Source of the DNA: CAZHGD01 sp964531735
Lineage (GTDB): Bacteria; Armatimonadota; UBA10988
Assembly: GCA_964531735.1 (NCBI GenBank)
Contig: CAZHGD010000088.1
Coordinates: forward strand, 1-29,879
Length of the DNA: 29,879 bases
Reading direction: 5' to 3'
Part shown: positions 7,388 through 14,640 of the stretch, piece after piece
Numbering within the stretch: the stretch's first letter is position 1
How the letters are laid out: every line of letters starts with the position of its first letter
Translations under genes and position numbers: made by a program
The notes under the pieces: model-generated
Databases searched by the model: none
The model's input: only the letters and a program-made list of their open reading frames with translations
Told to the model about the DNA's origin: nothing

Positions 7388-10300
7388 CTACTTCTCGGCG
7401 ATGGTGAAGGTCCACTGGAAGCGAGACACGTTGCCGGCCGCGTCGCGGACGCGGATGGTCAGCGTGTGCTGCCCCGGGTCTTCAGGCAGCGCCGGTCGCT
7501 TGATGCGCTCGAAGCGACTGTCGAACAGACCGTCGACGGGCATCAGCGCCTTCCACTCGTCATCGTCGTAGCGGTACTCGGCGCTCGCCAGGTAGGTCCC
7601 GTCGTCGCCGAACTCCAGCACCTCCGGCGGAGCCGCATCCGGCACCAGCGGCTTGCCCACCAGGAACGGCCCGGCGTTCTGCACGCGGAACGGCCGCGAC
7701 ACGGCCTCCGCCTGCTTCGGGTCGTCGGGGTTCCGCAGATCGTCGTACGCCACGACCTTGACGCGGTAGAGCCCGTCGGGCAGCGCCGTGGTGTCCCACG
7801 TGATGGACTCGTCGGACAGGTTCTTCTCCTTGACCGCCTTGGCCTTCGCCTTGCCCGGTTCTTTGTCGCCCGGCTCGGGCTTGGCCTTCTTCGACGGCGG
7901 CTTCGTGCCGGGCCGCTCCTTGCCCGCCTTGCCCGAATCGCCGATGCTGCTGTCCAGACGCCGCCACAGCCGCCGCAACCAGCCCGGAGCAGCAACCAGC
8001 GCCACACTGCCGGCATCGGCCTTGGCCTCGCCGCCCTTGGGCGCCGCTTTCGGCTTCGCCTTGCCGGCGGCCGGCCCGTCCTTGTCGTCGGGGTCCTGGC
8101 CCTCCTTCGACTTGCCCTCCTTGGCCTTGCCTTCCTTGCCCTCACCGTCCTCGGCCGCCGCCTCCACCTTGGTCCACTCCTTGGAGCCGGCTGGGGCGTA
8201 GAAGACCTCGTAGTGCAATTTGTCGTCGTCGGGATCCTCGGCCTCCCACTTGACCTTGAGCTTGCCGCGCACCACGGCACCGGTCTCGGGCTCCTTGATG
8301 GCCACCGTCGGCGGACGGTTGAGGGTGCGGTAGAGCAGGTCCACGCGATCCAGATGGCAGACCCCGTCAGCCCCGGCGAGCAGCGTGGCCCGGAACTGGA
8401 CGTACCGCGCCGCCGGCGACGGCACGGGCGAACCGTCCGGCGCCGCCAGCATCGGCGACCAGCCGCTCCAGGCCTTGTCCGGATAGGCCGTGTTACCGGT
8501 GCGCGTCTCGATCAGGATCCGCGCCTCCTTGCTGTTGGAGCCGCGCCAGCGCACCATGCCCCAGCGGGCCCTGGTGCCCGCGTCGTGGATGGGCGACAGG
8601 TAGGTGCCGCGGCGCGAGCCGCCGAGGGCCATCGCGACCACTTCGCCCGATCCGGCGATGGTCGTCACCAAGGCGTTCTTCGCCGCGCCCAGCCCCAGCA
8701 CGAAGGGCTCTTCCGAGTGGTAGATCTCGGTGATCTCACCGTCGGCTTCGAGCCGGTGCAGGCGCGCTGGCGAGGCGGTGCCGGCGTAGACGGTGTTGCC
8801 GATCGCCGTCATGGCGTAGACGTCGCCGCCCTCGCCGAGGGCCAGTTCGGTCACCTGCCCGTCAGGCTCCAGGCGGTACACCGTGGCAGCCCCGGCGGCA
8901 CCCACGTAGACGCGCTTGTCGGTGGTGGCCGCCAGGCTCAGCACGCCACCGTCGGGCACCTGGAACAGCGACTCCACTTCAGTGCCCTTCACCCGGTAGA
9001 CCTTGCCCATGGGCCAACTGCCCACGGCCACGCCGCCGTCCGGCATCGCGGCCATCGCCAGCAGGTGGCGGTCCGCCGCCTGCAGCACCACCGCGGCGAC
9101 ACCGGCCGCGGTGACGTGGTAGAGGCGACCGCGGTTGCCCGTGGCCGCGTACAGCCCGCCACCGGCCGCCGGGGCCAGTTGCCAGATGTAGCGCTCGGGC
9201 AACGTCGCCAGGACCTTCGAGAGGCCCTTGCCGCGGACCTGGTAGATGCGGCCCGACGGAATGCCGCCGACCGCGACGCTACCGTCGCCGAGGGCCGTCA
9301 GGGCCTGCAAGCCCGCGTCGTCGGTCTCGAGCCAGACCTCCGCCTTGCCGTCCGGCGCCATGCGGTACAACTTCGCCCGCGGCCCCCAGGAGCCCACCAT
9401 CAGCCCGCCGTCCGGCCGCGGCAGCACCGCCCAGAGCCGTTCCGCATCGGGCCGGCCCAGCGAGGACACCGCCGGCGCCAGCCCGACCCGGCCGCTACTG
9501 CTGCCGTAGGTGCCGGTGAACTTGCCTTCGGCGAAGCCCTTGCTATCGACCAGCGACCAGACACCCATCGGTCGCCCGATCGGCTCGCCGTCTTCGTCTT
9601 CGCTCGACTTGGACTGGTCGTCGTCCTCGCCCGAGGGCTCCTTGGCCACCTTGCCCGCTTTCGCGAGCTCGTCGAGCTCCTCCCAGGTGGGCATCTTCGG
9701 TGGCTTCTTCAGCTCCAGCGAGTCCGTCACGTCGGGCGGCGCGTCCGCCGCCGGGCCATCGCCCTTCGACGGCTTGTCGCCCGGTTTGTCGGTCGGTGTC
9801 GCCTCGCCCCCGGTACCGCGCCGCTGCGGCCTGGACGGCGCGAGCCACGAGCGCCGCACCGTCCGCGGCCGATAGCGCTGGCAAGTGTCGCGCAGCAACT
9901 GCGCCATCTGCTCCGGCGTCACCGAGGTCCGCCGCGCCGGCCGCAGCATCCAGGTCAACTCGGGCCCCAGATCGCCGGCGCCCAGGATGTTCGTGATCGC
10001 GCTGTCACCACCGGGCAGCTCGCCGACCGGGCCGGTCGGCTCCTGCTGCATCGGCGGCGGCTCGATGTTGAGGCCGGGCCGCTCGCTCTTCTGAGCGCCT
10101 TGCCGCGGCGCCTCGTCGCTCGCCACCTCGACCATCACCGCCGCCACGCCGGCCACCACGTCCGAGGTCGGGACCACGCGCTCCTCGATATCGCGGAACT
10201 GGCGCATACCGTCAGCGTTGCTGCTGGCCAGCGGCCCGACGATCGGGTCCGGCAGGTCCGGCAACTGCTTGCGGTTGATCTCCAGACCGGCGGTCGGCAA

Positions 10301-12016
10301 CACCGTCTCGACCACCACCGAGTCGTTCCGCACGCGGTTGTTCAGCCATTCGACCAGCGTCGGCACGTCATTCGGCATCGGCGGCGGGTTGATCCGCGGC
10401 CGCAGTGCAAAGGCGTCGTTGCCGCCGATGAACAGCAGGATCAGCGGGCCGCCCGGCGCGTTCTCGGGCACTTCCACCGGAATGGTGAGCGGCGTCGAGC
10501 CGCCGCCGTAGGGCTTCAGGTAGAGCGTCACGGCCACCTTCTGGCCGGGGCGCACCACCTGCTGCGAGACCTGCGCCCGCTCAATGGCGGCGAACCGGCG
10601 CGCGGCCTCGAACTGCAGGTCCACGTTGACCGACTGCACCGGCGCCTCGCCAAACGGGTTCTGCCGCAGCAGCGTCAAGGTCGAGAACAAGTCCAGCAGC
10701 GGGTTGACGCCGAACATGCCGAGGGCCTTGCTGTCGAAGCTGTTCTCGCGAACGATCTTCAGCGGCTGCCCGTTTTGCTTCACGCGGGTGGTGATCTCGA
10801 TGCGCGTGCTGGTCACGCCGTCGAAGTAGGCGCCGGCCACGTTCTGCACGGCCATCTGCATCAGCAGTGTGGTCAGGATCTCGGTCAGACCGGGTTGCCG
10901 CAGCAGGTCCACGCGGAAGTCGCGCGCGGAGCCGCGGTCCTTCTCGGTCAGCGTGTAGCGCACGCCCACCGTGTCCGCCGGGGCACCGATCTTGCCACCG
11001 ATACAGGTCGTCCGGTCCTGGCTGATGCGGCCGATGCGCTTGATGGGTCCGCCGAGTTTGCTGGAGCTCAGCGAACTGCCGATGACGGTGTGGATGTAGG
11101 CCGTCGCCATCGGCATGTCCACCCGGCCCAGGTTGAACATCGGGTGACCGAAGCCGAGCACCAGGTTCTCATCGCGATAGGTCAGCGTGCCGACGCCGGT
11201 CAACTGGATATCGCCATAGGTGATCGGGACGGCGATGGCCGCGCCCGGCGAGAAGTCGACCTCGGTGTCGGGCGACGCGCCACCTCCCGAGACCTGCATC
11301 GGCAACAGGTTGAACGGCTCGAAGACTCGCTCCAGCAAGCGCAGGGCCGGGCCGCTCAGGCCACGCACGAACAGTGGCGTCTGGACCGGCACGAGCACAC
11401 CGACATCACTGCGGGTGCGGCCGAGGCGCTCGGCTTCGCCGCGGTTCGGCGCCACGCGCACCTCATTGACCGTCTGGCCGCCCACCTCGAGCGTGCCGCC
11501 GACCGGGCGCAGCGAGCCCTCGAGCGGCCGCGGCGCTGCCGCCAGACGCCCGTCCTGGCGCTCCTTGCGAAGCTGCCGGCGGGCGCGGGCCGCCTTCGCC
11601 TCGGGGTGCTGCGGGTCGTACTGACTGATCATCTGCTCAATCGGCGTGACCCCGGCGATGGGCTCCTTCTGGAACGACCAGCCGTAGGCCAGCGCGCCGA
11701 TCATCTTGCCGTCGATGTAGATGGGGCTGCCGCTCATGCCGGCGATGATCCCGTAGCCCTTGGTCACCACCGGGCCGTTCTCGACGCGGATCAGGATCAT
11801 GTCGGTTTCGAACTCGAAGCTCTCGAGCACGCCGATCACGGTCACGTCGAACCGGTCGATGCGCGTGCCCTCGAACACGGTCTTGCCGTAGCCCTTCATG
11901 CCGATGCGGACGTCGTCCAGCGGCATGATGGCCGGCGCCGCCTGCGCCGCTCCCGGCCACGCCAGCCCGGCCGCCAACGCGACCGTCAGCAGTGCTCTCG
12001 CTGCGATACGGGTCAT
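7388..12016 (-). CDS. Secreted S55 (SpoIVB-type) peptidase-domain protein with beta-propeller and Ig-like domains
   Basis: A 1542-residue exported protein; ATG 12016 has AAGGGAA seven bases upstream. Residues 1-29 are a signal peptide ending in AQAAPA. About 30-520 form the S55 peptidase domain: 'DDVRIGMKGYGKTVFEGTR', then 'IIAGMSGSPIYIDGKMIGAL' with the GMSGSP serine at S95 or S97 (the motif holding the SpoIVB catalytic Ser), and 'GFGHPMFNLGRVDMPMATAY' near 289, which supplies the likely His. A disordered acidic/Lys linker (about 730-810) leads to a beta-propeller (about 815-1130) with repeats such as 'GGVAVGSWPMGKVYRV' and 'RVYVGAAGAATVYRLEPDG'. A discoidin-like stretch (about 1140-1230) and an Ig-like region follow. 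The first Ig-like domain is split by about 120 residues of Lys/Gly/Glu/Pro-rich sequence. It is last in the uvrA operon, 34 bases after the preceding stop. The peptidase target is unknown. Confidence 0.8.
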   Translation of the reverse strand: MTRIAARALLTVALAAGLAWPGAAQAAPAIMPLDDVRIGMKGYGKTVFEGTRIDRFDVTVIGVLESFEFETDMILIRVENGPVVTKGYGIIAGMSGSPIYIDGKMIGALAYGWSFQKEPIAGVTPIEQMISQYDPQHPEAKAARARRQLRKERQDGRLAAAPRPLEGSLRPVGGTLEVGGQTVNEVRVAPNRGEAERLGRTRSDVGVLVPVQTPLFVRGLSGPALRLLERVFEPFNLLPMQVSGGGASPDTEVDFSPGAAIAVPITYGDIQLTGVGTLTYRDENLVLGFGHPMFNLGRVDMPMATAYIHTVIGSSLSSSKLGGPIKRIGRISQDRTTCIGGKIGAPADTVGVRYTLTEKDRGSARDFRVDLLRQPGLTEILTTLLMQMAVQNVAGAYFDGVTSTRIEITTRVKQNGQPLKIVRENSFDSKALGMFGVNPLLDLFSTLTLLRQNPFGEAPVQSVNVDLQFEAARRFAAIERAQVSQQVVRPGQKVAVTLYLKPYGGGSTPLTIPVEVPENAPGGPLILLFIGGNDAFALRPRINPPPMPNDVPTLVEWLNNRVRNDSVVVETVLPTAGLEINRKQLPDLPDPIVGPLASSNADGMRQFRDIEERVVPTSDVVAGVAAVMVEVASDEAPRQGAQKSERPGLNIEPPPMQQEPTGPVGELPGGDSAITNILGAGDLGPELTWMLRPARRTSVTPEQMAQLLRDTCQRYRPRTVRRSWLAPSRPQRRGTGGEATPTDKPGDKPSKGDGPAADAPPDVTDSLELKKPPKMPTWEELDELAKAGKVAKEPSGEDDDQSKSSEDEDGEPIGRPMGVWSLVDSKGFAEGKFTGTYGSSSGRVGLAPAVSSLGRPDAERLWAVLPRPDGGLMVGSWGPRAKLYRMAPDGKAEVWLETDDAGLQALTALGDGSVAVGGIPSGRIYQVRGKGLSKVLATLPERYIWQLAPAAGGGLYAATGNRGRLYHVTAAGVAAVVLQAADRHLLAMAAMPDGGVAVGSWPMGKVYRVKGTEVESLFQVPDGGVLSLAATTDKRVYVGAAGAATVYRLEPDGQVTELALGEGGDVYAMTAIGNTVYAGTASPARLHRLEADGEITEIYHSEEPFVLGLGAAKNALVTTIAGSGEVVAMALGGSRRGTYLSPIHDAGTRARWGMVRWRGSNSKEARILIETRTGNTAYPDKAWSGWSPMLAAPDGSPVPSPAARYVQFRATLLAGADGVCHLDRVDLLYRTLNRPPTVAIKEPETGAVVRGKLKVKWEAEDPDDDKLHYEVFYAPAGSKEWTKVEAAAEDGEGKEGKAKEGKSKEGQDPDDKDGPAAGKAKPKAAPKGGEAKADAGSVALVAAPGWLRRLWRRLDSSIGDSGKAGKERPGTKPPSKKAKPEPGDKEPGKAKAKAVKEKNLSDESITWDTTALPDGLYRVKVVAYDDLRNPDDPKQAEAVSRPFRVQNAGPFLVGKPLVPDAAPPEVLEFGDDGTYLASAEYRYDDDEWKALMPVDGLFDSRFERIKRPALPEDPGQHTLTIRVRDAAGNVSRFQWTFTIAEK

Positions 12017-12050
12017 CGCCCAGTTCCCTTCAGCAGGTTGTCAGTTCTCG

Positions 12051-12887
12051 TCATGGCAGCAGATTGGTGCGCGTCTGAATATCCAGCCGGGTTTGCGCTG
12101 GTTCGGCCGCCAGGCCGGTCAACGTCAGTTTCAGGTCGACCTTGCCGGTACCGTAGCTGCTCTGGCTACGGCCTTCGGCCACATCCCACGCCGTGGTGGT
12201 CGTGCCGGCGCTGCGGCCCTCCACGCGAATCGGCAGTTCCAGACCGCCCAGGCGCAGCTTGCCCTCCGACGGCGGGATCGGCACTTCGTAGCGCGTCTGG
12301 ATCTCGGCCAGGTTGCGCCCTTCGGCCTGGCGGAACCGCATCAAGGTGCTGCTGGCCCGTGCAGTCAGCCGGCGCCCGTCTCTGGCCACGATGGGCACTT
12401 CGCGCTCCCAGGTCGCCCCGGGCTGCACGTCCTGCTCGGGGAAGGCCGCCAGCCGCGTCGCCGCCAGCACGTCATCCAGCCGCAGGTCCAGCGCCATCTC
12501 GCCGGCTTGCCGCGGGGCCAACCGCTTGACCTCGAGCACCTCGCCGGTGTTCTTCACCCGCAGCCGCAGGTTCTCGCCGGGCGTCTGCTCGGTCGAACTC
12601 TCGCCTTGCACGGTGGTGGTGGCCTGACCCGACAGGCTGCGGCTGTCGAGCCACCAGCTCTCGCGGTCCGCCGGCGCCACGGTCTTCAGCGACCGCTCCT
12701 CCACCGCGCGTAGCTCGAGCGGCAGGTTCTGTTCGCCAAGGGCCGACTCCACGGTCATGGCGCCTTTGGCCGAGACCGTCTCGCGGTAGCGTAGCTCCTG
12801 CCCCGTCTGCCAACCATAGCGCAACTGCACCGCGCCCACTGCCAACGGCACGCAGAGCAGAACCGTCATCGCCTGCAATCGCTTCAT
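12051..12887 (-). CDS. Exported protein, third of three tandem paralogues
   Basis: A 278-residue protein. The ATG at 12887 overlaps the upstream stop by one base (TGATG), and GGAGG lies six bases upstream, so translation is probably coupled. The N-terminus (MKRLQAMTVLLCVPLAVGA) is a signal peptide. The mature part begins 'LRYGWQTGQELRYRETV', the same layout as the two genes upstream ([LF]RhxxxxGExhxhxxxV), and 'FPEQDVQPGATWEREV' near residue 158 matches their V-x-PG-x-x-W motif. The remainder is beta-rich with alternating polar and hydrophobic residues. I do not recognise a named family with confidence; it resembles DUF6263-like lipid- or ligand-binding folds. Predicted to be periplasmic or surface-located. 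The peptidase-propeller gene starts 34 bases downstream. Confidence 0.75.
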   Translation of the reverse strand: MKRLQAMTVLLCVPLAVGAVQLRYGWQTGQELRYRETVSAKGAMTVESALGEQNLPLELRAVEERSLKTVAPADRESWWLDSRSLSGQATTTVQGESSTEQTPGENLRLRVKNTGEVLEVKRLAPRQAGEMALDLRLDDVLAATRLAAFPEQDVQPGATWEREVPIVARDGRRLTARASSTLMRFRQAEGRNLAEIQTRYEVPIPPSEGKLRLGGLELPIRVEGRSAGTTTTAWDVAEGRSQSSYGTGKVDLKLTLTGLAAEPAQTRLDIQTRTNLLP

Positions 12888-13768
12888 CACCGGCCTCCGC
12901 CCGCCGCGGCGGCCGCCGCATCCGGCACCGCGGTGGCGGTCACGGCCAGGTCGAGCTTCAGGGTCACTGTGGCCAGACGGACCTCGCTGCCGCGCCGACG
13001 GAACTCCAGGCGCAACTCCAGCGGGCCCTTGGCCCCCTTTACCCGTCCGGGCACCAGGGCGAAACGACTGCTCACCGTGCCGCTGAGCGTGCCACTGAGC
13101 ACCACCTCGCGCGCCGGCGTCGGCAAGTTGGGCAACGACGCCTCGAAGGCCGTCTCCAGCAAAGCCAGCGCGGTGTCGTCGGTGGTCTCCTGCCCGATGA
13201 AGCGTCCGCGCACCGTGAAGGGCGACTCGGCCGTGGCCGCAACGCTCCACGACTGCCCCGGCACCATCGCTTTCGGCGGCAGCAAGCCGATCTCGATCAT
13301 GGTCAGCAGTTCGCTCAGGTCGAGGTCGAAGGGCAGCTTGTCGAACTCACCGGTCGGTTCGCCCTCGACCACGCCGACCTCGTCGCCCGGCACCAGTCCC
13401 GCCCAGCCGACCCGGCCGCTGGGCGCCACGCGCAGTCGCCAGGTGCGCCAGGGACGCCGGTCCTGGTACGTCGCGTTGGCCAACCGCAGGACCATCTTGG
13501 CTTCGCGGCAGACCGCGAGCAACCAGGCGTGTTCCGGCTCGACCTCCTCGACGCGCCATTCGCGACGCGCCTCGCCGCTGACGTCGAGTTGCAGCCGCTG
13601 CGCCCCTTCGGGCCGCAGGCGGACCAACTCGCCCTGGCCGGTGACCGCCTCGCCGAACGCAAATCGCTCGCCGGCCTGGTACTGCACGCGGAAGGCGACC
13701 GGCTCCTCGCCCCAGCCGATCTGGGACGAGCCGACCACCACCGCTGCCAGCAGGCCGAGTACACGCAC
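12887..13768 (-). CDS. Exported protein, second of three tandem paralogues
   Basis: A 293-residue protein starting at GTG 13768, five bases after the upstream stop. GGAAG within the end of the preceding gene is the likely ribosome site, though its spacing is a little long. A signal peptide (about 1-20, MRVLGLLAAVVVGSS...) is followed by 'AFRVQYQAGERFAFGEAV', the family opening shared with the neighbours. 'PKAMVPGQSWSVAA' near residue 173 is the shared PG-x-x-W motif, and 'LSGTLSGTVSSRFALVPGR' aligns with 'DGTISGLIRSYFSVKRGR' of the first paralogue. The C-terminus ends in a poly-Ala/Gly tail. Predicted all-beta and extracytoplasmic; function unknown. Its stop overlaps the start of the third paralogue by one base. 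Confidence 0.75.
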   Translation of the reverse strand: MRVLGLLAAVVVGSSQIGWGEEPVAFRVQYQAGERFAFGEAVTGQGELVRLRPEGAQRLQLDVSGEARREWRVEEVEPEHAWLLAVCREAKMVLRLANATYQDRRPWRTWRLRVAPSGRVGWAGLVPGDEVGVVEGEPTGEFDKLPFDLDLSELLTMIEIGLLPPKAMVPGQSWSVAATAESPFTVRGRFIGQETTDDTALALLETAFEASLPNLPTPAREVVLSGTLSGTVSSRFALVPGRVKGAKGPLELRLEFRRRGSEVRLATVTLKLDLAVTATAVPDAAAAAAGGGR

Positions 13769-13773
13769 GCGCG

Positions 13774-14640
13774 TCAGTCTTCCAGAACCGTCTTCGTGTT
13801 GAGCTTCAGCCGGCCGCCGAGCTTGATGCTCTTGCCGCCGTCAGGGGCCAGCGTCATCTTGCCGACCACACCGACGGTGCTCGTTTCGGCAATCGTGCGA
13901 CCGCGCTTGACGGAGAAGTAGCTGCGGATCAGACCGCTGATGGTGCCGTCGATCTTCAGGTTGAGCTGCTTGCTGTCGCTGTCTTTCGGTGTCCGCAACG
14001 GCACCTCGAACCCGGTCTCAATCTCGGCGCACTCCTCGCCGCGCACCTTCACCAGCCGCCGGAACGCCGCGGTGGCCTTCACCTCCACCGGCGTTCGCAC
14101 CGCCTTGTCGTCGGGCGTCAGATCGACGGCGATGACGTCCGTCCATTCGGCGCCCGGCTCCACGTCGCCCTCGGGCAGCATCAAGCCGTCGAACACCTGC
14201 TGCACGATGTCCAGTTCGTCCAGCTTGGTGCAGAAACCCATCGACGGCTCGCCGTCCTTGCTCTTGTCCTTCTTGCCCATCGTCTTGCGCTCGAGCACCT
14301 TGCCTCGTGACGTCAGGCGCACGCGCTCGGGCGGGTTGAGCTGGTCGTCGTGCTGCGTCTTCCCGCCGTCATGGGTGACGGTGGTCTTGTTGGACAGGTT
14401 CTCAATGTCGAGGGTGAACCCGCTCTCCTCGGCCTTGCGCACCGTCTGCTGCACGCGGCTGTCGCTCCGGAACTGCAGTCGGCTGTGGTCGCCCTTCGGC
14501 CCGTCGCCGCTGAAGGCCATCGCCATTTGGTCGCGATAGACCATCTTTTCGCCGCCAGCCAGCTTGTAGCGCAGCACCACCGCCGGCGACGGCGCCACCA
14601 AGGCCAGCGTCAGACCTACGACCAAGCTCCAGCGTGTCAC
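13774..14640 (-). CDS. Exported protein, first of three tandem paralogues, overlapping uvrA
   Basis: A 288-residue protein. The frame is open further upstream inside uvrA, but GTG 14640 is chosen. It overlaps the uvrA stop as GTGA, has GGGAG eight bases upstream, and yields a clean signal peptide (MTRWSLVVGLTLALVAPSPA). The mature N-terminus 'VVLRYKLAGGEKMVYRDQM' and 'EGDVEPGAEWTDVI' (about 158-168) are the motifs shared with the next two genes. A Lys-rich stretch (GKKDKSKDGEP) interrupts the middle. The family layout suggests a beta-sandwich exported protein; I cannot name its role. The four-base overlap with uvrA means the two are almost certainly co-transcribed and translationally coupled. 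Confidence 0.75.
   Translation of the reverse strand: MTRWSLVVGLTLALVAPSPAVVLRYKLAGGEKMVYRDQMAMAFSGDGPKGDHSRLQFRSDSRVQQTVRKAEESGFTLDIENLSNKTTVTHDGGKTQHDDQLNPPERVRLTSRGKVLERKTMGKKDKSKDGEPSMGFCTKLDELDIVQQVFDGLMLPEGDVEPGAEWTDVIAVDLTPDDKAVRTPVEVKATAAFRRLVKVRGEECAEIETGFEVPLRTPKDSDSKQLNLKIDGTISGLIRSYFSVKRGRTIAETSTVGVVGKMTLAPDGGKSIKLGGRLKLNTKTVLED

Noticed and set aside
7121..12529. An 1802-codon open frame on the plus strand opposite the S55 peptidase gene
   Set aside because: It is rich in Arg, His, Gln and Ala without domains, lacks a ribosome site, and mirrors a gene with a signal peptide and clear motifs. Long antisense frames are expected from GC-rich third positions.
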